Source of the DNA: Paramacrobiotus metropolitanus
Lineage: Eukaryota > Tardigrada > Eutardigrada > Parachela > Macrobiotidae
Length of the DNA: 64,000 bases
Reading direction: 5' to 3'
Assembly: GCF_019649055.1 (NCBI RefSeq)
Contig: NW_026570465.1
Coordinates: 34,847-98,846 of the forward strand
Every line of letters begins with the position of its first letter. Within the stretch, counting starts at the first letter, position 1. Below, piece by piece: positions 44,263 through 54,412 of the stretch. Made by a program: the position numbers and the translations under genes. Under the pieces are notes generated by a model that saw only the letters and a program-made list of their open reading frames with translations, did no database searches and was not told where the DNA came from.

Positions 44263-45719
44263 TCCATGGAGTAACGAACGTCCCAAATACTGCAGCTCCT
44301 CACTAGTGTCTGGATTGAAACCGATTTTCCGAAGCTTTTTTAAATCTTTAAGGTATAACGTCTCCAGTGACGTCATGCATTCCTCAGCTAGTTGGCCGAT
44401 TTTTCGTATAGCGCAAAACTGGCCCGTTCGCCTTTTATGTAGTTCTATGTCCCTTTTCTCACCGTTTTTATCCAAAAAGATCTGGAATTCCGGACATGCT
44501 CTGCATACTTCGACCAGTGGAGCTTGTCTGAAGGGGTTCTCTACTTTAAACTAAAGCTCAGGACCATACAACGTGTAAAATTGGTCCGGTTCAAACGTGG
44601 AAAACCTGGAGACTTATTCGGTCACGACACGCTGAAAAATTTCACGCAGAACAATGACGCCTTCAAGTCCAGTTGGCGCCAGTACATCGTGATGGTACTT
44701 ACGGCAGTAATACGTAAGCAGATGCATGATATCGTCTCGGTCTGGGTTCAGGTAGACAGTTCCCAAGAATCTTTCAATTTCTGGGTTTTGCATGTGACTC
44801 AGAAATTTTGTCCATATATTTATGGAAGTGAAGTCTATATTTTTACTTATCATGCTTCGATGACGTGGGTGATGTCATAAAAACCCAAAATCAGAAATTA
44901 GCGACATGGTCTTTACGTCTTTCTGAATTTTAGCTAAGCATACATCACCGTCAAGAAATCAATATGTAAACTCAAAATAAGTCTTTACCCGTCCAAGGCA
45001 ACGGCGCATACCTCCAAATATTAGCGGATCAGCAAAAGACAATACTGCAAACAGACTTTGAATGGATGAACAAAAAACCAAAAAAAAACAAAAACAAGCG
45101 GAATAATGGAAAAACTGATTCATGCCTGACAGGAGTGTTGAGTGATTTTTATTTCTAAAAAAAGTGTTACGGAAGAGTGCAAAGACGGAAGAGTGTTACG
45201 GAAGCTTTTTGCCATATACTCAATTTCTTACTACAGTGCTGCCGTACTTGACGGTTTCTTTAAAATGAAGCGCATTTGCGACGTAAGAGTAATTCAGATT
45301 GTTATTACAAACCGTGAACTGATTATTGATTTCCATACTGTCACAAAAACTGATAAGCGTATTGATAAGAGCAGCCGCGTATGGGTGTTTCGAATATAGA
45401 GCTTCATAAATAGATCGAATCTGCATCTTGGCTCCGCGAACAGCTAGCAGACTGCCACCTATAGACCGAGAACTTTGATTGACTTTATTCAAAACAGAAT
45501 CAAGATCATAGAGATTATGCAAAACCAACGGTGCCACTCGAGTAGGGCTGCCGTTACGGTGCTAGCGTACGAGTCAGTTCCATAGAATTGTAGGACGACC
45601 GGATCGTGCAGTGTGTACGGCTGGATTTCGTAAAGTGTCCACGCAAAAAAAACACATTTTTGACAGCTGTAAAACATTATTTGTCTTTCGGAAAATTCAG
45701 AACTGAACAGTTTCAACAT
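44248..45719 (-). pseudogene. Unidentified decayed coding region, possibly virus-like
   Basis: On the minus strand, coding-like stretches follow each other with frameshifts and stops. 45719-45489 contains LQFYGTDSYASTVTAALL; 45537-45220 overlaps in another frame with KHPYAAALINTLISFCDSME; 44853-44614 contains DDIMHLLTYYCRKYHHDV and APTGLEGVIVLREIF. The frame of the last runs through two in-frame stops into NPFRQAPLVEVCRACPEF and ends at about 44251. The composition looks like a real globular protein. The style recalls nucleoproteins of negative-strand RNA viruses, and an old viral insertion is possible, but I cannot confirm any family. Confidence 0.4.
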
Positions 45720-45839
45720 AATTCTGACGAAATGGGCAGTGTTCTTAAGATTTACGTCCGGAAATTAACAGGAAATAGATTGAGAAATCAGAAAACCGAA
45801 AAAAGACGTTCACTTAGTGGCTTATCGTGACGCCCTTTC

Positions 45840-46120
45840 GGCGCCAGTCGGTTGTGTCAGCGTGGGCGATGTATATCCCAATTATTTCACAACACTATAA
45901 TTGAAATCCCATCAAAATTTTTTTCACAGGTAAAGTCCAGAAGACATATACTACACCTCGATCGCAATTAATAACTATAGATTCCAAACAATCTAGGTAA
46001 GATCAAGATCAGGAAAGAAGTCCAAGCATTTCAGTTGCGAGCGCTGTTATAATAGAACGTTTGGGCTTGCTGAAAATTAATATGAAACAGATAAGAAATA
46101 TGTTGTGAAGGAAAAAATGA
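45840..46120. other. No gene recognised
   Basis: Short frames only between two minus-strand coding-like regions. Confidence 0.4.
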
Positions 46121-46130
46121 ATTATAGTTC

Positions 46131-46541
46131 TCACTTCCGTGGCATTATCAAGCAGTCCTTCCGTGGGAATGTAGTCCAATTCGTCAACACCATTTGACAC
46201 CGTGCATGTTGATGACGGTGACGGCATTTCGTAAACGTGAGCGGAATCAAGTGGATTATCCGGAACAGGAGGTACGACGGCGGCGCTGCTGGCTGCAGTG
46301 TTGCTAAATATTTCGCCACGGTCATAGTGTCTTCCGACATTGATATAGGCGCTTTGTTTACTGGAAGCTTTCTTATCCGCATTAAACTTCGTCCGACATA
46401 CTGTACAACGTATAATCGGCGGTTCTGTAATATCGTCAACGTGCTGCTTAATACGGTCGATTTCACTTTGGGTTGGTATACTGTAGCAAGCTGTTGGCTG
46501 CCCGTGCTGCTCTCTCCGGGTTTCAAAAGAACTTCCACATA
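46131..46541 (-). CDS. Possible internal exon, product unknown
   Basis: A minus-strand frame stays open for about 135 codons without needing an ATG. It starts after an AG at about 46542 (ACGTACGTAG) and ends at a donor-like GTGAGA near 46129. It contains SEIDRIKQHVDDITEPPIIR, then CTVCRTKF, and a Pro/Ser-rich second half. One CxxC pair is present, but no full zinc finger is visible. The acceptor lacks a good pyrimidine tract. A different overlapping frame with ATG covers the same bases and looks less natural in composition. Confidence 0.35.
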   Translation of the reverse strand, partial: YVEVLLKPGESSTGSQQLATVYQPKVKSTVLSSTLTILQNRRLYVVQYVGRSLMRIRKLPVNKAPISMSEDTMTVAKYLATLQPAAPPSYLLFRIIHLIPLTFTKCRHRHQHARCQMVLTNWTTFPRKDCLIMPRK

Positions 46542-46549
46542 ACTACGTA

Positions 46550-47379
46550 CGTTTTTTTTAATTGACCCGTTTAATGGCGCTTTTTTGCCACCTCAATAAT
46601 CTCAATCTCAAAAAGTTTTTTAAAAGACTTGGCTGGGTATAATCCTGAAGCACTTTCTTGTGCACAGGAGGGCATTTCCGACACACTACCCAAAACTTGC
46701 CCCTTCACCGCTACAGGCAATATCGTTCAATATGTCTCGCAAATCGATTACCACACCTTATTATACTAACTCTAACGTAACTAGCTTAGAAAAAAGGTGA
46801 ACTGGGCTGCTATACGCATTACGTTTGGGCTTCAGCACAAAACACCATAATTATGTAAACAGTTTTTTTAGGATCGGCTTGATATCGTTTGCAGTTTAAT
46901 TTATTTGACCCAGGAATGTCCACTTGGGGTTGAGGAGAGCTTTCTTCTATTGGCACTGGGAAGACATCGACTTGTTATCCAATAATTTGTAGTTCATGGC
47001 TGTGAGAAATTTTAGTATGCTGTCAATCTAGACAGTCGTAGTCTTGCTGAGACGGCTGTTGATAGTGAGAGTTGTAAAATTTAAAGCGCGTTTTTGAAGA
47101 GTTATTGTGTGTTGCAAATTTGATTCCGGATAAAATAACTGGCTTGCAAAACCTTTCTCCGCCTTAAGAGCTGTCTAATCAAGCCTTCAGCGAGAGAAAA
47201 TCCCATATACTCTGTACTTTTGTAGGCTGACCAGCAGAAGTGTAAGGACGAGTACGTCCAACTGACATCTGCGATCTTGGCCTTCGAGCAGGGCAAAATG
47301 CCACGGATCGCATTATATTGGTGTACTACACTAATTCGGAAAAAATAATCCTATAATATTGGGGATTTATCTCCAAATG
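46550..47379. other. No gene recognised
   Basis: Short frames only, with no repeat or domain seen. Confidence 0.5.
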
Positions 47380-47930
47380 CGACACCCGATGGATATTTTA
47401 AATCCGCTAAATTGTCGGCATTCTGGCGTTGCAAAAACCGGTAAGAACACCCAGCTCTGCCGTGTGGAGAATTTCTGACAGAATTAGATCCGCTAAACTT
47501 ATTACCCTGACAGATCGGAAAAAAAGGTACTAGAATAATTATTGTGACAATATTCACGAATGCTTGACTGCGCAGAGATTTTATATCGGCTGAATGAGCG
47601 GCGCTTTTGCATTGCGGAAACCGGTAAAAACATCCGGCAAGTGTAGGTGGAGAATTTGTGACAAAATTTCCACCACTAAAATAACGCACACGAATAATAC
47701 GGAAAATATTTCCGGAAAATATTGGGAAATAATTCCCCAACATACGAGAGGGTGGACAATTTATATCCGCTTAATCTGCTACACGTGGCATTACGGAAAC
47801 CGGAGAGAACAATCGGGAAGAGCGTGTGGAGAATTTGTGACAGAAGTTTTCCCGTCAAAGGGAAATGCACAGTGTATTGGTTGAGAAATTCGGAAAATAA
47901 TTGCTCGTTCACTTCCCTTGGTGAAATAGG
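47380..47930. repeat. Diverged tandem repeat, period about 182 bp, three units
   Basis: The anchor GGAAACCGGTAA (or CAAAAACCGGTAAG) lies at about 47434, 47615 and 47797. Each copy is preceded by an ATCCGCTAA/ATCGGCTGA phrase about 35 bases upstream and followed by GTGTGGAGAATTTGTGACAG about 30 bases downstream. Similarity between units is moderate, so the array is old. Confidence 0.8.
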
Positions 47931-48516
47931 AGTCGGGTTTGATGGCAGTTTAATCGGTCATTTTTTTCTGAGTGAGGGAGCACTCAGCAACAATCTAAAG
48001 TACTTCTGGTTGACGGTTGGGAAATAATTCTTCCCATTACGGACGCGCACAGGATGCAATGCGCCAAACTGACGGGGCAAGTGAGAGAAACGGCGCTGAC
48101 GGGGCAACAGTGAGAGGCGGCACACTGTTGACACGCACAGAGGCGTTAAACCTCTGTGGATATATTGGATTTGAAACGGACCAGTTAAAGCCGCGCAGAG
48201 TTCATAATGGCGTCGTGGGGACAAACATGTACTGACGTGACAGCCAGGCATGCAGAGCTTAGTTGAAGCGTTGAAGCAGTTTGCAGTTGTTGAAGTTTGT
48301 TTTCTGACAATTTTTTTTCGACACTTTCATTTCTTCCCTTAACGTGCGATTGATTTCATGATTGTTTGCCATTTTATCCCGTTGATTTCTGTACGAGCAG
48401 CCTGCCCGGTGACAGTTTGTGTGATCAGCAGCGTTTACAGCGTGTAGTGTGACGGCGTGTAACGGGGAGTAGTTGTTTGGCGTGCTATTTGTGGAGTATC
48501 TGCAGTTCATAGAACC
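47931..48516. other. No gene recognised
   Basis: This continues from the 182-bp repeat. A weak echo of GGGAAATAATTC occurs near 48018. Confidence 0.45.
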
Positions 48517-48627
48517 ATGGAGTCTTCTGGCAGTGGCACATTCCCTGATGATGGCCAGGAGCCGAAACCGATAGGAGCAGCCCGCCAGCAGGAGATCTCC
48601 GCAAGTGGTGCACCGGAGCTTCCTCGG
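48517..48627 (+). CDS. Possible first exon, product unknown
   Basis: An ATG at 48517 opens MESSGSGTFPDDGQEPKPIG and the frame reaches a GTGAGC donor after CCTCGG at 48627. The 37 residues are polar and disordered-looking. I could not find a convincing second exon; the downstream frames at 48700-49040 are in other phases. Confidence 0.25.
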
Positions 48628-48889
48628 GTGAGCGCAGAGTTGCTTTGTTGACTAACGAGGTCGCTGTACGGACCCCCAGAGGAACCAGAGTGACATCCGG
48701 TGCTGGCAGAGTACACCGCCACAGCGCATTCGGGCAACACGTCGAATGAGCTCGCTGATTTTGAGGAGACTTCGCTACTGGGGGGATTGATCTCTATAAG
48801 GTGCGGGGCCAATGACACGACGGCGCGAACGTTATGTCAGGCGTTCGTAACGGAGTGCAGGCTTTCGTCAAAAGGGAACAACAGTTAGC

Positions 48890-50280
48890 GACATATGATC
48901 ATTGCTGGGACCATTCCTTAAATTTTGCCTTGGTTCACTTATGCCGACTTCTTCGGAGCCCCGAGCGGATGCAGGAATTCCAAGCAGCAGCCGTTATCAG
49001 TAGCGATACTAGAATAATTGTAACAGGCTTCTGGCGTTGACTTTAAAAAAGATTTCTAATACGAGCATGTCAATTGCAACGTTTCAAGAAATGTGATTAA
49101 TTTCTCGATTATTTTTTTCCGCAAATGCAGTGTCTCCAACAGTAGCCAAGTAAGCGGCATATGTGATATATTGTTTTCGAACGTCGTTGGGGTTAGACAT
49201 ATCTAAGCGCACCAAGTCTATTTTGCTACCCTTCAACAGGCATCAGACGTTTTGTATAGATGGCAGCTGTGACAGATAGCTTGAAAAAAAAATCCGTTTT
49301 GCAAGTTGAGAGTGCGTTCCGGGTTGATATTTCTCATATAAGTTGGAGACAGACTTTATCACTTGCTACATTCATATATGCTGACTGATCCATTTGAAAG
49401 TGAAAAGTAAAACCAAAGCAAAAGAAATAACATCACAGAAGAAGAATAACTGTTGCGTCCGGATCCACAACAGATTTTATTAATACGGCCACTACACGTC
49501 CCTTAGCGCGATATTTCTAGTCGGTTCTTATATTCGCGAGAACTGGTACTGATTTGCACCACCTTAACAGGAATGTTTACATATGGAAACAAGGAAGCCG
49601 ACGACGAAGAAAAGGATGGGAACTAGGTGAATTCGTCCAAAAAGTCGTCCAGATCGACTAGCATCTTACACTCGGTTTGTTCGAAATCTACAACGGTTTT
49701 AATGCCTCTCGTGCCAAAACTTACCATCAACAATGTCTGTTTACCGGTTTCCAAATAATAACGAGCAGAACTGAGGTTTATTGCTGTAACTGAGTCACCG
49801 TCGGCAACGTCAGATACTGGCCAACGGACCGACGTTTCTGTTTCTCCTTTATGCTAGCATGCAAGATAACCACGAAAACAATGACAGTCTGCACAGGCCG
49901 GACACGTACGCTTTCAACAGAAGATCCATACTGTAGTATTTCAACTTGCACGCTGGCGGGGAAAGAGCTTGCTCATGTTGATGCCAGCGGGCCGGTTCGG
50001 CACTTCATCAGCAGGATCAAAATACGCGGTGTCAATATTTGTAGGTAATTTGTTTAAAGCTCACTCAAACGCTGTAGTTGTAATGAAAGTGTTGACATAA
50101 GCTTTCTGCTTAGAGAACTCGAAATCAGTTGTATCAGCTCACTGATCAGCGTTTTCCTGCTGATTAACAGTAACCGATATTTATGTGACAAAAATCTGAG
50201 CAGCTGACTGTTCCCAGCCGTATGAACATTCAAGCGCAAAGAGTGATTTCGATTCCTAGCAAAACCGATTTAACATAACA
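48890..50280. other. No gene recognised
   Basis: Short frames only, with no repeats or domains seen. Confidence 0.5.
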
Positions 50281-50283
50281 CAC

Positions 50284-50763
50284 TTTATTTGCCCTGCGGC
50301 CATATCGCAAGACGTGGATAAACGTGCAAAACTTCGAAAAAAAGAGCTTGAGCGTTGCCGCCATGCTGAAAAGCAACGCGGTGGTTCAGCAGAACGAGTA
50401 AAATATTTTAGTCGTAAACTTGTTACCGCCGAGCGCACTATTCGAACGGGAAGACCGCCCGAAGACACCTTGCAGATACTGCGGAGCCTATCGAGGATAA
50501 GCTGCGGTGTGGAAACGCCTATCACCGGAGGTGACAAAACGCCATCTACCTTCAGCGGAGGTATCACCGACGCTTTCAATTTTGCCAGCATCAACGACGG
50601 ACGGGGCGCCGAATCACTGAATTCATTACCGCTCAATCCTTTACTACCCCGCCGGAAAAAGATACCGAAGATGGTTTTACCGGGGCCGGTTGTTCTGTTA
50701 ACAGCCCGTCACACTGACCGGAAGGCGGAAGTGGTTTCGCCACAGCAAACACTGACAAGTTGA
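50284..50763 (+). CDS. Open frame with basic N-terminal helix, doubtful
   Basis: About 150 codons are open on the plus strand without an ATG near the start (the first usable codon is a GTG at 50314), so it would have to be an internal or terminal exon. It begins with a Lys/Arg/Glu-rich helical stretch (AKLRKKELERCRHAEKQRGG), then polar sequence, and stops at 50763. There is no known domain. Confidence 0.25.
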   Translation, partial: FICPAAISQDVDKRAKLRKKELERCRHAEKQRGGSAERVKYFSRKLVTAERTIRTGRPPEDTLQILRSLSRISCGVETPITGGDKTPSTFSGGITDAFNFASINDGRGAESLNSLPLNPLLPRRKKIPKMVLPGPVVLLTARHTDRKAEVVSPQQTLTS

Positions 50764-51290
50764 AGCCGGCGCGTGTAAGCGGTTTCTAAAAAATCTGTTG
50801 TGAATTTTTGTAGCAGATTTTACGACAAATTTGTTATAAATTACTGTAGCATGAACTTTAGCAAAGTATCTGAAAAGATGTGTGCATCCAGAACATTACT
50901 GGCAAAGTAACTGAAAAGATGTGTGCAGGGTTTCCCTAGGATCGGTTTGCCGTGCTGCACACTGTCAGGTAAACAAATATGGACTTTTTCGGGATTGCCG
51001 GCAGCCACTGAGTGGAAAAGAATTTGTGCAAAGCTGGGAGCGCTTTATGATTCCCTTGAAATGGTCCTAAAAAGTCCAGCACAATTTGGCTGGGAAATCT
51101 AGCTGTAACGACTGGGGTCAAAAATTTATTTGTTGATTTTGATTTTGGTTACTGTTCAAAATAACGTTTTTTTCAGAGCAGGTAAAAAATAGTTCGGGGT
51201 AAACAACAGTTGCACTTTGATGGTGACCGGCGCTGCAGATTTAATGTGCAACGTGTCGCTGGTTTTGTCGCTAGTTTTTTCTTGCTGAGG
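50764..51290. other. No gene recognised
   Basis: A short phrase (CTGAAAAGATGTGTGCA) occurs twice at about 50869 and 50911; otherwise unremarkable. Confidence 0.5.
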
Positions 51291-51375
51291 CTCCTCATTT
51301 AAAAGAAACCGCTAGTGCAGCGGCACATACAGCCTGTATGCGGTGCTGCAATAGAGACCTCTTTTAAATGAGGAG
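51291..51375. ncRNA. Pre-miRNA-sized hairpin (85 nt), candidate only
   Basis: The 5' arm starts CTCCTCATTTAAAAGA and the 3' arm ends TCTTTTAAATGAGGAG (16 exact pairs). Pairing continues with internal mismatches (GTGCAGC with GCTGCA, CATACAG with CTGTATG) to a tiny loop. Length and imperfect stem are like a microRNA precursor, but a small inverted-repeat transposon end would look the same. It is placed as a candidate only. Confidence 0.35.
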
Positions 51376-52837
51376 TCGCAGCTGCTTAAGCAGCTTACAC
51401 CGGTTAAAAAGGCAAGAAATTGGTAACAAAGAACCCGAAGAAATCGAAACGTAGCACAATAATTCGACGTGTACCACCCTTTGGACTACTTGACTATGTA
51501 TATTTAGAAATGGTTTCCATAATCAAGGATCGGAACCGGCCATTGCTGCAGGATCACATACTGTATTTTCGCCATACCTTCTACGGTCGCGGACCGCTTC
51601 CGAAAGGGGGAAGATTCGGCCCCACGCCATTCCGGAAAATATTCGGTCGCGTTGTAACATTATCTTTTATATAGCTCTTCCATCGAAAAGTCGGAAGCGT
51701 GACAGCACGCCCATAACGAGTTCATGTGTGGATAAGAAGCCAGTTTTGAAATGTACATGCGGTAAAGCGGCTCATGTTAGGTTGGCAAACCTAGCTGAGT
51801 AGGAGAAAAGTGTTCCCATTTGGACTTATAGTCGATCAAAATCATCATCAAAATTAGAGCTCGATAGCCATGTTCTTTCGGTTCTTATGCATTACAAACT
51901 GCGCTGCAAAATGGGGCCAGTACAAATGCAGTGCTGATGCTCAGTGCATGAGCTTAAACGATAGTGTGCTGCTGCTTCTTCGTTGTTTTTGGTTTCTAGT
52001 TTTCCTCCCCGAAAATTATCGTTCAAATCAATATTAGTATGAAAAAATCTCTGACATAGGAAAATGACGTCTACAGATAATGTTGCTGCTCCGGGTTTTC
52101 TTGTGATGGCAAAGTGGTGCACTGAAAAGGTTCCAGTTTCTAAAGGTCCTTTCACTCGGAAAACTGAAATGCAAATAGTTGATTTTAACTTCTGAATTTG
52201 CGATTAAGCTACGCAGTCGAAAATTAAAGGACGGCAGGCCTGCCACCGGTTAGCGAGCCTCAAATTGCATCCCCAAATTTCGCTTTATTTTTTTCGTGAA
52301 TTTTGCCGTTCATTATTTTATTTTGGCATGATACTTATCTTGCGTTTTGTCAAAATTAGTATTACTCCGGATTAGCAATAATTTCACCTTAATAACCTTC
52401 ATCTGTAAGATTTTGTTGTTTTCCTAGAGATTTTACTAGAGTTATTGCTTTCATGCGGAAAAGGCGATGTCCGTACCACTGAACTTGAGTGTCGTGTATG
52501 GTCTGTTTTAAGAGTTGCACGATTCATGTACTTGTACGAGTTTAATTAAAAGGATTAAAAGCCGCGTTACGATCGGTTGACGGATATTTCGAATCGCGGT
52601 GAATTCCACAGCGGTAAATTTATCATTAACATCTCGTTAGCATAGGCGCAGTAATGCGCAAGGAGTTTAAACTTCTGCGAATAAAAGTCAGCGGCACGCG
52701 TGTAAGAGGCACCACCCTTTAAGTTTCTGCTTTCGCCGCAGTAATTACACTTTTATTTTCTCTGCTCACGGTAGCGCAGTGCGTGCACGTTATCATGTAA
52801 TTGATGCCGCATAGTAAGGTCATTTCCTGATTTCTTT
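51376..52837. other. No gene recognised
   Basis: Short frames only. AT-rich between 51800 and 52560. Confidence 0.5.
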
Positions 52838-53054
52838 TTGTGTCGGATGCCTCCGACTGCTTTGGCGTATCAGTCCGATATAAATGTGACAATTGCTGAC
52901 AAGACATTTGCTCATGAAGTTTACATCCTATGTCATGCTGCCAAAGAATTTCTCATTTTGGGAAATGATTTTTGTCAGTCATCTTTGCCATCCTTGGACT
53001 CGTCGCGTGTTCTTCGAATCTGAAATACCCGTGTTCTTCGAATCTGAAATACCC
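52838..53054 (+). pseudogene. Possible retroelement protease fragment, with 2 x 24 bp repeat
   Basis: A plus-strand frame reads INVTIADKTFAHEVYILC and then FLILGNDFCQS, resembling the C-terminal half of a retropepsin (the hydrophobic-LGxDF block). The active-site Asp-Ser/Thr-Gly is not visible upstream, so the call is weak. A 24-bp direct repeat (GTGTTCTTCGAATCTGAAAT + ACCC) follows at 53007-53054. Confidence 0.3.
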
Positions 53055-54004
53055 GTTGAACATAATATGATAACTACTGTACTCACACAAACCAGCCATA
53101 TTTCCCAGTCCTGCCGTATCGCACCGGTGCCAACCTTATTTTTCTCTTGTGCCGCACGTACGTTGAGGCCAGGTTACAAGAAGCATGCGCGCACAGGCGC
53201 TGGTGAAAGTTCGCTCCACGGCGCATGGTGCAGCAATTAAATACACGCCGCAGTTGCCACGGGGTTATTGTACTCTGCAAATCGATGAGGTGACATGCAA
53301 AGCGCTATATTTTGTGCACAATAACCTACATTGTTTGCTGTAGGTCTGGGACTACCAAGAAAGCTAAGAAAGGCTTTTTGCCGATTATATGAATGTATTT
53401 TTAAAACTAAAAACTGATGCCATTGGTTGTGCAGCGACTGTGGAAACGCCGGAAGAGAAGCAACGGTACATCCAGGATTTTGGTGAAAAAGAAGACATTT
53501 GGCTAAAAATGGATAAAATCGAAAAGAATCAAGGCATGTGTACCTTTGTCAATGTGAGTCTAAATAGGTCTGGCTGAGTCGTTTTGATGTTTTTTTCCTA
53601 CGCAAGCAAAATATCTCCGCAGTTTTTAGGGACGATTCGGCATCTAGGACGGGCGTGCTAGCAATGTGCGTGCGCGTTCTTCATGGGAATCGATCATGCG
53701 CAGATCAGAATTTCGGCATTATTTGTATCAGTCAGTAACGTTAATACTCATTACAAATGTATGTAAACTTTATCCAATACACTCGTTCATAGTGAGAGAC
53801 AATTCCGTGGCCAGACAACTTGTGGGCATGATGCGAAACCACAACTCCACGCAAGGATGTGGAAAAAGATTGCCGTTGACGATGCGCATTTCCTTCTTCC
53901 GCAGCAGTATCCTTATCGCGTGCTCGAATACACTTGGAAATTCGTCGATCTTCAAGCGATAGGTATGGTTCCGCCATACCTATCGCGTGGAAATAGTTGT
54001 TTTC
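53055..54004. other. No gene recognised
   Basis: Frames of 60-98 codons occur on both strands without recognisable domains. Confidence 0.5.
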
Positions 54005-54412
54005 TTATTGCGATTCAAAAAAGGAGGTGAGGAAATCGGCATCAGGATATAAATCAGGTGGTACAATTTCGCGCATGTTCTTCGAACAATGTTCAATAAT
54101 GAAACGGAATATTTCAGGATCATATTGGCAAATATTTTCGAGTTCTTTTCCATTTAGTAGGTCGGATAAGTTGTTAGGAATAATATCCAACAGCGCCTGT
54201 TTTAATGTAGATAAATGGTATCGGGTTGCCGGTAAAAAATAAGCCATTGCCTTTACCGGCGAAATAATTTGAGTAAGAATGAACTCGCATGAGCTGGAAA
54301 GATTACAAGTTTCGTATTTGTCTGCCATGATTAGTACTTTTTCCACATTTTGCATGTTAATTTTTGTCAAATCGCTCTCCTTCTCCAAAAAAACCTCTCC
54401 AAAACTATAACA
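54005..54412 (-). CDS. BTB/POZ-domain gene, 3' exon
   Basis: The minus-strand frame reads VFLEKESDLTKINMQNVEKV, then LIMADKYETCNLSSSCEFIL, the second half of a BTB domain. It continues PVKAMAYFLPATRYHLSTLK and NNLSDLLNGKELENI, like the helical BACK-type region after BTB, and stops at 54005. An acceptor-like TTGTTATAG precedes the open stretch at about 54407, so the first half of the BTB fold should lie in an upstream exon, which I could not find within 1 kb. BTB proteins form dimers and often act as adaptors of cullin-3 ubiquitin ligases; that role here is inferred from the fold only. The frame has no stop and may be functional. Confidence 0.6.
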   Translation of the reverse strand, partial: CYSFGEVFLEKESDLTKINMQNVEKVLIMADKYETCNLSSSCEFILTQIISPVKAMAYFLPATRYHLSTLKQALLDIIPNNLSDLLNGKELENICQYDPEIFRFIIEHCSKNMREIVPPDLYPDADFLTSFFESQ

